Below, piece after piece: positions 30,788-43,779 of a stretch of 64,000 nucleotides of DNA. The DNA comes from Coprinus comatus (Eukaryota; Basidiomycota; Agaricomycetes; Agaricales; Agaricaceae): assembly GCA_034638255.1 (NCBI GenBank), contig JAWPGT010000043.1, forward strand, positions 1-64,000, in the 5' to 3' direction. Both the position numbers and the translations under genes were made by a program. Under the pieces are notes generated by a model, which was not told the DNA's origin, did no database searches, and saw only the letters and a program-made list of their open reading frames with translations. Every line of letters begins with the position of its first letter. The stretch's first letter is position 1.

Positions 30788-31600
30788 TTTTTCTTTTCCC
30801 ATTTTTTCTTTTCTTTTCTTCTTTTTTTCAATATAGTCGGAGACAGATATTACTGATAAAATGGAATGCAGACGTTGAGCCGAGACGTGATACAGGAAAT
30901 GATGCGAATATAGTCATGGGCCATGGGCCGTGGGTCGTAATGTCGTAATTGTGAAAATAGCGATCATGAGAGGGAGGGAAGGGAAGGAAGGCAGATGATA
31001 ACTGAGATATTGGATGGTCTGGAATGGAGGTGTTGGGGGGAGAACGATTATGAAGAGGTATAACGTAATTGGAAGTATCACTGGTGGAGCTTGAATCGTT
31101 AAACCTGAAGGGGGACGGAAGACAAGAGTGAATTAGCGTTTGTTCATCAGGAATTATTAAATCAACCGCTATACCTCAATGTTTCGCGTACAATAAAGGA
31201 AGGCGGGCGGGGAACATAGAGAATAGATATTGAAAGGGTATATGTGTGGTGTAGGAGGGATATGAGGGAATATAGATGATTGATGGCGTAAATGCAAGTT
31301 GAATTGGGGATATTGTCGACTTTGGGAAAGATTGAATTGAATAATAATCGGTACCATATACTTAATCTCTTTTTTTTCTTTTTCTTTTTCCCATTTTTTT
31401 TTTGCTTTAATAATTTCCCGTTTTTTCTTTTCTTTTCTTCTTTTCTTCTGATGTGGCGTTAAAAATATACGAGTCGCCTAGAGGAATACTAATCGGAGGA
31501 GTTGATAATACTGAGTCTGGATGTAGAAGTGTTGAATCAAGAACGTTGCAAGAGATCGTAATAGTCATGAAGTGAAAATGGAGCGGTGGATAGAATTATA
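30331..31600. repeat. Degenerate tandem duplication with polypyrimidine tracts
   Basis: At least two, probably three, diverged copies of one segment. Each carries T/C-rich tracts (CCCATTTTTT..., TTTTCTTTTCTTTTCTTCTT) at 30349-30415, 30740-30830 and 31370-31450, including a run of about 33 T ending near 30784. After the tract, copies 1 and 3 share an AGTCGC block followed by CGTTGAATCAAGAGCGTTGCA-like sequence (30491-30512; GTGTTGAATCAAGAACGTTGCA at 31530-31551). Copies 2 and 3 share ACCATATACTT-ATCTCTT before the tract. Confidence 0.6.
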
Positions 31601-31606
31601 GGATTA

Positions 31607-31650
31607 AGAGAGAGACAGAGACAGAGACAGAGAGACAGAGACAGAGAGAG
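31607..31650. repeat. Microsatellite (AGAGAC/AGAG)n
   Basis: About 44 bp of AGAGACAGAGACAGAG-type purine repeat. Confidence 0.9.
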
Positions 31651-33180
31651 GGTTATCATTGAAACTGGTTGAGAATGTAAAATGGATTATTAGTCAACAG
31701 GCTAACAACAGAGTCAGCCACTTGTAACTTACCAACATCACGTTAAACGCGCAATGAGACCTGAGAACGAAGCATCTTGGTCCCGGAATCCATAATATTC
31801 CAAAAACCCTTGTACTCTGAGAAAAGAAACTTGAAGCAAGAGGAGCCGGAGTCTAAGAGCCAAAGGTAGAGAAAATAGAGTGGAGACCAAAAAGGAAAAC
31901 CAAGATGCCACCAATGTTATTCAAAACCCATTCCCCTTCAACTCGCATACACAATTGTTATTCGTGAAGAGAATCCACTAGTTTCAAGTCAAAGATAAAA
32001 AGCTGAAAAGGAACCGGGTGGTTGAAGTAGGACGAGTTGGGAGGGGTAGGATGAAAAGAAAGAGTTGTCCGGGAGTTGAATTGGTTTTTATATACGTTAA
32101 AAGTCTTAGAGATAAAAATAGTTCCAGTTTTGTTTCGTAAGTTAGCCCCCTTCAACTGGAAGTACTAGGAGATAAGAGGCTAACCGTTATCACGATCCTG
32201 ACTAGACCGTGTTGAATGAATCAGAGCAGTGAGATAGAAAGAAGTGGCTTCTGACACTACGGGTAGTTTTGAATTCCTCCTATATTCGTTTCGATAAAGT
32301 TTAACACAATCCCCTCTGAATCTTTTTTTAAGGCTGGAAAGGGTACAATGAATAACTGAGACATTTATTGGTAGCGGTTATAATGTACTTGGATGTTTTG
32401 AGAGTTTGGCAACTAGTAATAACACAAGAGTTGAGATTGTCAGCCCAATCATTGAGTAGAATTGAACGTCTGGAAAAAAAATATTGTACGTACACCATAC
32501 ATAAAACAATCTTTCAGAGTCTCTGTAACAAATTCTAAACAACCCGAACACCCTTTCTCTCCAACATACACAAAATTTCTGAAAACAAACTTCTTCCATC
32601 CTCTCTTTTTAAAAATTCCATAACCGCAAATCTCTATACCCACCCATTCACAAGGTTCAGCGTATCCAATTTCAATTCCTTCATCATACCCACACTCCCC
32701 AGAGATTGATTGCCGAATAATAATACCATCTAAAACATTGGAACCATCGAATATTGAACCTCTCCATCTAATTTTTCCTCTATCCCTCCTCTAAAAACGA
32801 CCCTTATTATTCAAACAGACCAGCAAAATCGCGCCAAAAATAAAATAAAAATAAAAATCCAGGGCCCATATATGGGAGTATAAAAAAATTTGATGTTGGT
32901 GTGTATGTTGTCAATATATTGGATGGTTGTATTAGAGAAAGAGGGTGGGAGGGGAGGAGTAAATACAACAAAAAAGATCTCGAAAACTTGAAATCCTTGT
33001 TGCCAAAAACTCTTTTTTATATCGTGTTTGGTTTGAGTATTTATATTTGATGATTTGATGTACATGTGGGGAGAGACGAGATTTGAATGTTTGAAATGGA
33101 GTGTAACTGGTTTATAGGTATGTGAATACTGAGTGCCGAGGTGATTTATGTATCGTCGGATACAATGTAAGGTGTCGCTA
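31651..33180. other. Gene-poor stretch with possible relics
   Basis: Positions 31895-31980 contain a minus-strand piece (EWVLNNIGGIL) related to 23440-23470. Minus-strand 32740-32380 reads protein-like (GIEIGYAEPCEWVGIEICGY, then a C-terminal hydrophobic GLTISTLVLLLVAKL) but is broken by a frame change near 32480 and a stop near 32795. It may be a decayed small membrane-protein gene; it was not recognised. Confidence 0.35.
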
Positions 33181-34284
33181 TTAAGTTTGAATTTTAGTTT
33201 GAGGAGCTGTCGTTTTGATAAAACTTGTATTGGAGGTTATTATTGTTTTCGAAGGTGAGGCTGAAGACATGGAAGATGGGGAGGAAGACGATGATTCCTT
33301 CGATTTCTGTAAACCGTTATTTTCCGATTTCACCTCTTCCAAAACCGAACCCAACTTCCATAACGAACGATCAACCATCTTTTCATATCCCAATTTCTTC
33401 AAAGCCTCAACCCCAACTTTACTAATAATCATTTTATATTCACTCCCACTCTTCCCTTTTTCCGTACTAGTAACTGGAACCGTAATTCGTTTGATTAAGG
33501 GTATCCTTTCAACATTTATATGGGTAGCCGATTCGAATAAAGAAGGCGGAATGGAAGATGCTGAAGTTTTTATATTTTGTATTATAGGATTTCCTAGACA
33601 TTTCCGTGGTGTTGTGATGACGCTTTTGTAAAACGGTAAGCGTTGAGCGGAATGTGGGAAATCGACATTGACGTAGGTGTCTGTACCGGAATAATTCGAA
33701 GGGATAATGTTATTGAGGGAAAGTATGATACTTTCTTTTTTTCCTCTTTGTATTCCTTGTGCCTCTTTTTTAATAAAATAATAATAATGAGTTTCAGTTG
33801 AAATGTGTGTGGGATGGTGACTTACTTATAGCAGACCAAGAATTCAAATCGGTTTTATACAACGCAATTGGAATTTTATCCAACCTCGAAACTCTATATT
33901 CATTCCTCGAAGTTTTCTTAAGACCAATCCACCAACTATTAATTTGAGAATTGAAAGACGCGTCTGGATGTGGTTCGTAAACGAGTTTGATGCTATGGGA
34001 ACGAAAACTTCTAATCATTCGTTCTAACAATCCAAATTCTAGATTTCCGATTTCAGGATGGGCCAACTATTTCAATGAGAAAAAACAAAATATTGAGAGA
34101 GAGAGAAAAAGGAACGTACCAAATCTTGAACTTTAACAAGCCCATCCTTCCTAGGACTCAAGCCTTGTTCCTTTGCATTTTCAAGTAACCAAGCAACAGT
34201 ATTACCCATACGAATAAGTGGAACTTCCCATCCAATAGTTTTGATGTCATTCTTTACTCGTACGGTTGCCTTGTAGAGATTCAT
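33181..34284 (-). CDS. Tpt1/KptA-like protein (tRNA 2'-phosphotransferase family, tentative)
   Basis: The spliced minus-strand gene has exon 1 34284-34120, intron 34119-34067, exon 2 34066-33826, a second intron from 33825 with an unclear acceptor near 33735, and a last exon to TAA 33183-33181. Exons 1-2 read GNTVAWLLENAKEQGLSPRK, DGLVKVQDLL and RSFRSHSIKLV. These resemble the N-terminal winged-helix part of Tpt1 (LSWLLRHGA..EGL..R.DGYV.V.DLL, then ...GHSIK). The usual catalytic Arg/His set (LRHG, YHGT) is not seen, and the C-terminal third is Ser-rich. It may be a divergent, non-catalytic relative; identity is tentative. Its ATG lies 50 bp from that of divergent APP1. Confidence 0.4.
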
Positions 34285-34334
34285 GGAGGAAGGAGGGGTT
34301 GATGTGTGACTGTGTGACCTGAGGTTTACATTGA

Positions 34335-37106
34335 ATGATTGCACGATGGAACTGGAAGTATCTTATGTCTCAAAGCGTCAAGACACTCGACACTCGACAG
34401 AGCTGGAAGGCTTGGGCTGCTACCAAGATTGGCAGAAGACAGCCAGCTCACCAGAACAACGACAATGACATCATCACCCTCTTTCCTGGTTGGGCTGTCA
34501 GAAAGTATAATCCTGCCTTGGCCCATCTACGTCTGTCCTCTCTTTTTATTACTACATTTTACCCTAATTGTCATCTCGTTCTAGAGCCTGCCCCATTTGA
34601 AGTAGAAGTCTTTGTTTCTGGCTATGCCATGAGCTGCAAACCGAAGGAACAGGCAAGCAGATCACAACGGGCTTTCATTCGTCTTGCAAAAGGTCAGTTT
34701 TGTTAGTTCTGCGTACTACAAACCCCTTATATTCTTGCCAGGTTTCGCTTCATTACCACGCTTGGATTCTCAGGACGTACAAACAGAAGCCTACCAAGCA
34801 CAACTAATCGACGAAAAGCTCCAACGAGCCAAAGCAAACCAGGACTCTGAATCTGACAGTGAACCAGAGAGTTATGAAACTACCCCAGTACCACACAACG
34901 TCAACACAACTTATGACCTTCTTCAAAAACTACACCATAATCTCGAATCACGTCTACAGCTTTTCTGGTCGTCCACACTGCCTTCACGTACCATCAGACT
35001 CCATCTATTTGCGTCTCCCCATCATTCTTCTTCTACAGAAGCCGACAACGATAGTCAAAATTTCAATATTGAAGACCATAAACCACTAGCAACCAAGGAC
35101 ATTATCACTACTGTCGATGGAAGTTTTAATACTCGATTTCATGTTAATTGGCATGATCTCTGTCATCATCCTAAAGCTCTACATATCGCTTTTGGTGAAT
35201 CTATACAGGAACATGATTTACTTATAATCGCAGAATTACTCCCTCCTCCAACCATTTCATCCCCATCCTCACCAAATTCAATACCCTCACAATACCCCTA
35301 TTATTCATCTAATTCTAGTAACGGTCCTCAGGCTCCTCCTCCTCCTCCTACCCATCATCACCATCATCGACACATTCAAAATCTACTCAACACTTTACCT
35401 TCCTCACTAAAATCCTTATCAAATTTAATTTCACCAACATCAACAGCAACATCACATATTCGTATACCAATCACACATTCACCTATACGAGTCATTTCAG
35501 ATATAGATGATACTGTGAAATTATCTTCTGTAACTGAAGGTGCTAGAGTTGTTTTTCATAATGTTTTTGTTAAAGAATTGAAAGATGGTGTTATACCTGG
35601 TATGGGTGAATGGTATAGTGATATGTGGAGGAGAGGTGTTAGGTTTCATTATGTTGTGAGTTTCCGTTTTTTTTTTTATCTTTCAAGGTTTTTTTACTAC
35701 CTTGTGTCTTGAATGACACACCGATATTATTATTATTATCCATAATTCTCACTTCTTTTAAATAATTATAGTCAAACGGACCATACGAATACTTAAACAT
35801 CCTATCCGAATTCTTCAAAATATCAAAATTACCTCCAGGTTCAATTAAATTGAAATCTTATGCTGGTAGATCTTTGTTGGCTGGTTTGTTGAGTACACCT
35901 GCTGAAAGGAAAAGAGCTGGTGTTGTTGAGATTTTGGATTCTTTTTCTTCTAATTATCATGATGGAGGTATTGGAGGTGGAGGTAAAGGTGGAGGTAGAG
36001 AGGAGACTAGGTTTATTTTGATTGGAGATTCTGGGGAACAGGATTTAGAGTTATATGCTGAGTGAGTTTTTTTTTTCTTTTGCTCGCACCCATCAAGTTG
36101 AATGTTAAATGTTAAATCGTATATTTTCAGTTTGGCTAGGGAAAGACCTGAACAGGTGTTGGCTGTGTTTATAAGAGATGCAGAAGAATTGTTGTATCCA
36201 CCTATTGATGATCCTATAGGTTGGAGTGTGGCTTTACCTTGTGGCGATGGTGGTGGTGATGATGGTAACAGTTATGGTTATGGTTATAGTTATGAAGACA
36301 CAACTACAATTGCGACGACTGCGACTACTACTGCGACTGCGACTGGAGAATTTATACAAGGACAATTGTATAATTCTCCTCCTCAAACTTTATTCGAACC
36401 TCAATGGATTACCAATGCTGAAAAGAATACTTTGGAGAATGAGAATGAAAACGAGAATGAAGGAGGCTTGGAAACGAAAACACCAACACCTAAACAGAAA
36501 AATGTTTTTCTTGAACTTGATCCTTTATTACCTGCATCTGGGTTTGAGGATAACGAGTATCGTGATACTACGAGGAGTGTTGTTAACTCTAACTCCAAAA
36601 CCAAAACCAATGCTTCTTATATAACGAAACCTCCTCCTCCTATCGTTCCTTTAACTATATCTATCCCACCAACATCGACATCACATCATCATCATCGTCT
36701 GGATTTACTTCTAGATCTAGATCTTCTTCAAATAATGTCGTCGATACAACTACTACTGGGAATGGTAGAAATGGTTCAAAGTATGGTATTGGTATGGGCG
36801 TACCCGTATCAAATATAAACACGAATATGAATGGGAATGGGATTCAAGTTGGAAATCGTGGTCAAGGTCAACTTCAATATTCGTATCAACCACAAATGCA
36901 AATGCAAATGCAAGCGCGAACTCAAACTCAAATGCAAAACCAAACCCAAAACCAAAACCAAACGCGATCGCAATTACCATCTTCATCTCCATCTCCATTA
37001 CCGTCACACAGTCACAGTCACCGTCGACATCGACATCGATATCGAGGAAACATAGATTAGTGGAATCTATGAGATCACTTTCTGGTTCTATTTCTGGATT
37101 TGCTTA

Positions 37107-37138
<32 letters not shown>

Positions 37139-37809
37139 CCTCCGGTTCTGCCTCTGGTTCGACTACAACTAGATCTGCTCCAACTACAACTACAAACGCA
37201 AATGATTATTATGCAAATGGACAAGGATTAGGATCTACTAATACAAATGCATTATATCAAACAAGAAGATCTATATCACAAACAAGTTCAACTTTTTCAA
37301 CAATATCAACAACCTCGACGTCAACAAGTTCTAATGCTAGTTCTGGTTCTAGTTCTTCTTTGGATCCTAGTTCGATTTGGTGGGGTAGTGGACTTGAACA
37401 AAATGTTGGTGGTGGTCGTTTGAATAGGAATAGGAATAGGAATAGGAATAATGAGAGGAGTGGAAGTGGAAGTGGAAGTGGAAGTGGAAATGGAGTGACG
37501 AAAAACAGGAATAAATTGAGTCAGAGTTCGTCTATAACAAAAGCAAAAAGATCGACAAGTGGAAGTGGAAATTATAGCAATGGTAATGGTAACGGGCCAC
37601 TTCCAGGGAACAATAACAATAACGGGAAAATGACGGAAAAAGAAAAAAAGAGATGGGAGTTACAAGAAAGAGTTTATAGAGCTAGAACTTTGATGCCTAG
37701 TCATATTCCTCTTAGAATATTTAGAGAACCTGTGGAATGTTTTGAGGATGTGGACAGGATTTTGGGGATGGATGGAGATGGAGATGGAGATGGAGATGTT
37801 GGGAGGTGA
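34335..37809 (+). CDS. APP1: App1-type phosphatidate phosphatase (DUF2183/LNS2-like), frame breaks in the C-terminal tail
   Basis: Exons 34335-34530, 34585-34692, 34742-35655, 35772-36061 and 36131 onward. The N-terminal block (ITLFPGWAVRKY, VEVFVSGYAMSCKPKEQASR, RSQRAFIRLAKG) and the phosphatase core identify the yeast App1 family. Core motifs are the DxDxT motif in VISDIDDTVKLSSVTEGAR, VIPGMGEWYSDMWRRG, YVSNGPYEYLN, and IGDSGEQDLELYA followed by RPEQVLAVFIRDAE. App1 dephosphorylates phosphatidate to diacylglycerol at actin patches during endocytosis. The tail is low complexity (Gly/Ser/Asn, Gln/Met, His repeats). There the frame of exon 5 ends at 36818, while the C-terminal block (KKRWELQERVYRARTL, IPLRIFREPVECFEDVDRIL) is in another frame to 37809. 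At least one frame change is needed around 36650-37060. Confidence 0.88.
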
Positions 37810-38311
37810 ATTATGTGCATGAAATTTTGAAGGCTTGGAGCTTGGAGCTTGGAGCTTTTGACGTGTTGTATTGAGGTTTATGAGGATTTAGGGATTGTAA
37901 TAAACTTATAGTTACATATGTGATTATTTCAAGGTAAAAAGCGGTGTATGTGAAAAATGAAATGAGGCGGACTTGTTTGTCGAATGATGGCGCCTACTAA
38001 TAGCACTTGTAGTAAACAATGTTCTTAGTAGTTTGTGGAAGTTATGCCACTACTCGATTGTCCATTTTTGAACATCTCGATGTTTTTTTTTTTTTTTTGG
38101 TAGCGCACTTAGACGGCAACCAGTCCCTACCACAAGTTAGGGACCGGCGGCTGTCGACTGGCTGTACTCACTAAAACTCTGTTCTCAGACCATGAGTCCG
38201 CTAGGTCTTGTTCATTCTCGAGGGCTTCGCACCACGTTACCTCGACTATGTAGTTTTATCTTCTTACGTGGTCCAGTTGATTTTTCGTCTATTATAGCCG
38301 CGCGCCACATA
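37810..38311. other. Intergenic, 3' of APP1
   Basis: Contains a short direct repeat (GCTTGGAGCTTGGAGCTTGGAGCTT, 37834-37857) and a T-run at 38082-38098. A GC-richer patch at 38100-38170 holds a hairpin (GGTCCCTAACTTGTGG against CCACAAGTTAGGGACC). No gene. Confidence 0.5.
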
Positions 38312-38550
38312 AAAATTGATTCCTTCATCTTCTACGGAATCGACTGGTCCAGGATTATGTGGGGTGGTTCCGGGTTTATTGATTAGCAGGAAAGTCAGAG
38401 ACTTTTGATAAGATGGTTGAGAGAATGGAAGATGAGCACAGAGCGGTTTTCTACGTTCAGAGTGCCAATGGCGTGGTTGATATCAGATTTAGATGTACTC
38501 AAAGTTGTTTGTCTACCATGTCTCATGAACCTTGGTTCCTGATGCTATAA
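38312..38550 (-). pseudogene. TAF6 5'-region fragment (degenerate duplicate)
   Basis: About 240 bp match the TAF6 coding region at 55340-55560 in the same orientation, including GATAAGATGGTTGAGAGAATGGAAGATGA and CTACCATGTCTCATGAACCTT-like blocks (shown here only in part). There are many substitutions and frame-breaking indels. It lies beside a casein-kinase relic, as does the intact TAF6, so the whole pair was probably duplicated together. Confidence 0.8.
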
Positions 38551-38640
38551 TGCACAGGATCAGAAGCGATTTAAGGAAGAGACAGAGAGAGTCAGCCCAA
38601 GTGGTTATATAAAGTTAATTGTACGACACTACTATATGTT

Positions 38641-39430
38641 CTATGTGGCATTCTGGGTCGACTTATTAACAAAATCCAAGCAGACTTTATTCTCCTCTGG
38701 AAACAATGTCCCTCTCTCACCCTTTCCTGTCAACCAATCAAATTCCCAATCGTACTCACCCAACCCTCGACTCAAAGCCTCTTTTCTAAATAAACCCCTT
38801 AACATACTATAATCAAGTTTTTCTTCAAATCCCAAACCCCTCACGTATTCGAGATACTCAGAAAAACATCTTGGGGTGTTTCTACAAGCGAGAAACTCAG
38901 AAAATTGTTTGCCAGTCTTGCAATCTCCAAGGGATTTGAGATCGCCCTCAAACCTTGGGAATGGCAATGTTCCATGTAGGAAGTAGATAAGTACATATCC
39001 TGTTGATTCAACATCGTCGCGACGACTCATTTCTGTACTGATTTAGGTATTTTCAAGTTGTTTATTAGAGTAAAATCTCACCGAGGCCGAAATTGGTGTT
39101 ACTACTGGAAAAGGTTGGTGTTCCAGCTGCACCTTCATCAGGGTCAAACGGAATGTGTCTACCAGTCTTAGGATCCAACCAGCCTGAGAGCTTTGTCAAA
39201 CCGAAATCAAATAAGAATAGCTGTTTATATTCCTCCACAAAACCCATGGCTAACTTTTGTGGGTTTGATGTCGCGTACAACGATTCCGCGGGAATAAATT
39301 TCCGCAATAATCAACAACTCTACAAAACAGATACCGAATGAGTTTCTGTTCCGAGCATCAGAGAATATATGTAAATTCAAATTCGAAGAAAATATTACAT
39401 AAATATTGATCAATTTCACGATGTCCCTGC
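38641..39430 (-). pseudogene. Casein kinase 1-like relic, copy 1
   Basis: The minus-strand C-terminal two thirds of a CK1-family kinase. RDIKP is present but preceded by VV instead of H. The metal-binding LFDFGLTKLSG, HIPFDPDE...GTPTFSSSNTNFG (canonical GTARYASINTHLG), SRRDDVESTGYVLIYFLHG and the C-lobe ending LDYSMLRGLF...DWEFDWL are all recognisable. An intron (39081-39033) splits it. One extra C near 39260 breaks the frame right after RDIKP, and the catalytic-loop Asn is lost. No N-lobe with its glycine loop and lysine is found. It abuts the WDR5 gene start. It is most likely a pseudogene. Confidence 0.75.
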
Positions 39431-39512
39431 AGTGCAACCAAACACAAATAACTCTATTTATATCCCTACCACCACCACACATCTAAATTTCCTCATATCA
39501 TATTGGAACACA

Positions 39513-41005
<1,493 letters not shown>

Positions 41006-41303
41006 AAAAAATAAAACTTCTTTCGTCCTCAGAATCCTTGCTTTTTCCTTTTCCAAACATACAGTCGATATACCCCATTTTTTGTTGTACCCTTAAGAAC
41101 CGCCTTATTTCATATCATCACCAGTCATTTATGAAGAGGCTTGTTTTTGACCAGAGCTTGTCTGATTGAGGAAGCCGTATTGCAATGCGTCGTCTGGTTT
41201 GGATGAGGATTGGATAGGGTGGTTAAACATAAATAAACACTTAAGCTTGAAGAAGTATACAAAATAATATGCGTCTTAAAGAAGCTGAGGCTCACTTGCA
41301 CTT

Positions 41304-41727
41304 CATTCAAACAAGAAATTCGTCTAGAGACTTGAAATATACAGAAAGACGGGCGTTTTGGAACCTTGTTTATAATACTTTCTGGTCGTATTCATATGTA
41401 AACTTCACAAGCGCAAGATCAAGCTTATATTCTCCTGGCAGTACCATACCATTTTCTGCCTTTCCAGTCAATAGCAACCACCTGCCCATCCATGACTGAT
41501 CAATCATGGATGGTCGGAATATGATTGGGAATATGATTGGTTGACTGGAAAGGCAGAAAATGGTACGATACTCCCAGGAGAATATAAGCTTGATCCTGCG
41601 CTTGTGAAGTTTTCATGATCGGAAAGTACTATAAACAAGATTCTGGCTTTTTATCCGTTGACAAGTAGTAGTGCTAGGCCCTAGCTAGATACATTTCAAG
41701 TCTCCATATCAATTTCTTGTTTCAATA
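41304..41727. repeat. Foldback / MITE-like long inverted repeat
   Basis: An imperfect palindrome of about 424 bp. The left arm 41304-41475 (CAAACAAGAAATT ... CTTCACAAGCGCA ... TTCTGCCTTTCCAGTC) is matched in reverse complement by 41550-41727. The loop holds a second small hairpin (CCATCCATGA / TCATGGATGG, about 41489-41516). No ORF lies inside. It sits about 300 bp downstream of the WDR5 stop. Target duplications were not identified with confidence. Confidence 0.8.
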
Positions 41728-42551
41728 AAGCACAATTGTACCTCACAAGTTTCAAGACGACTATCAGAGCAACCCCTTATTCTAGAGAGTAAAATCTCCT
41801 CAAGCATATCTTGCATTTATTTAAAGGACTTTTTCGACCGTTGGAAGATCATTTGCAGTAAACATTCAAAATTCAAATGGCTGTAAGACAATCATCGGAA
41901 AACGTTATCAGGGGGCATTTTTCCAAGCCATTTTATCACATATCGCGGAACAAATGAATATTTACCAGACTCATTTCGTCCGGGTTGCGCGGTGCAGACT
42001 TGCGGTCCTTTCATCTACTGGGATTGAACACCTACCTACTCACATTCAGTTCCTTATACATACCAATTGGATTACTCATATTTAGTAGATTATTGAGGGT
42101 GCATGAACGTTTTAAAACGGAGTTACATCATACACTGAGCATTATTCTACATGAACTGGTTCGGACCAAGGAAAAGTTCACCCAAGCTAAATATCATCTG
42201 TATACATGACGTTTCTTCCTTCGTAAACAAAAAAGCAAAATATAAGTGATACAATTACAGTGTAAAAAAAAATAACATCGATCTTAATATCTCCAATCTC
42301 AGGCCTCACTCAAGCCTCAGACTCCTTCACAAAAAACGAATATCCTTTAAGAACGTTCATCTCATTATCTCTGACGTTGGACGTATAAAAAGTTTTTGCT
42401 AAACCAGTTCAGACGAAAAAAAAGTAATAACAATATCCACTTAAACGCTTAAACCTTAAACAACCATTAGGCCTTAGGCCTCAAAACCCTGCACCATAAC
42501 AATCCGCCAACGAAAAAAAAAAAAAAAAAAACCTCATCCTTAACCTCAACC
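41728..42551. other. Intergenic between foldback repeat and SPT20
   Basis: AT-rich, no supported gene. It contains poly(A/T) runs (42262-42270, 42515-42532) and the 3' region of SPT20. Confidence 0.5.
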
Positions 42552-43748
42552 TCAACGACCAACACCTTTCCCCATAGCCGCCGCCATCTGTTGCTGCACT
42601 TGCTGCTGCTGCTGTTGTTGTTGTTGACTCCCCCCACCCTGCCCTTGTCCTTGTCCTTGTCCTTGTCCTTGTCCTTGCACCTGTCCTTGTACCTGATTCT
42701 GATTCCCCTAGCCCACCTGAGCCTGAGCCTGAGCCTGAGCTTGAGCTTGAGCCCACCCATAATTCTGCATATTCTGATTATTATACTGCATCTGTTGTAA
42801 ATAATATTGTTGCTGTTGTTGTTGAAGTTGCGCTTTCGTTAACTGATGTTGTTGTTGTCCAGGTCCAGATTGTCCAGGTTGACCTTGACTTTGACTTTGT
42901 CCTTGTCCTTGTCCTTGATTTTGAACGTGTTGACCTTGATTTTGAACATGTTGACCTTGACTCTGACCTTGTTGAACAACACCAGGTTGTTGTCTAGGTG
43001 ATTGAACCCCTTGAGCCTGAGCCTGCTGCTGTTGTTGTTGCGTATGAGCCTGCATTTTATTCAAAGCTTGAATTTGATTCAAAATATGAGCTTGTTGAGC
43101 TGGCGTATACCGTTGCAAAGTATTAGCTCCTGCAGGTCCCATCATCATCAACGCATTAGCATTCAACCCCGGATTAGGATTAGGATTGGAATTCGCATTC
43201 GCATTGGGATTCGCATTGGGATTTCTTTGTGGATGTCCTCCAACTCCAACTCCAACTCCTACTCCAGCCGCATTCACATTCACATTCCCACCTGCACCCG
43301 CACCCGCACCCGTATTTCCACCAACATTCGTATTCGCATTCGTATTCGTATTTACACCTCCACCCGTATTCGCAACCCCAGGAGTTCCAGTCCTTCCAGC
43401 AGCAACAGCCATAAGTCTTTGTTGATGTTGATACTGTTGACTATAAAACTGTTGTAACTGAGCATTTAAAACACTAGGAACTTGTCCCTGTCCCTGTCCT
43501 TGACCTTGAACTTGACCTCCTTGTTGACCTCCTACTCCTCCATGACCTTGTACTTGTCCTCCTTGAGCTTGAGCTTGAGCTTGTACTACAGCAGCAGCAT
43601 TTAACCTAGCACGAGCTAACATTGCAGCTTGAGGTACAGAATATGGATGTGGATGTTTTTGCATTCCGGGAGGTCCATGTCCATGTCCGTGTCCGTGTCC
43701 AGGTTGAGGTTGAGGTTGGGGTTGAGGTTGGGGTCCATGTCCAGGTTG

Positions 43749-43779
<31 letters not shown>

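Noticed and set aside
30737..30831. Lys-rich or Phe-rich short ORFs
   Set aside because: Produced by the T-run and T/C tracts; not coding.
36226..37055. Overlapping alternative ORFs within the APP1 tail
   Set aside because: Low-complexity DNA leaves all three frames open. Only the frames linking the phosphatase core and the C-terminal block were kept, with the frame change reported.
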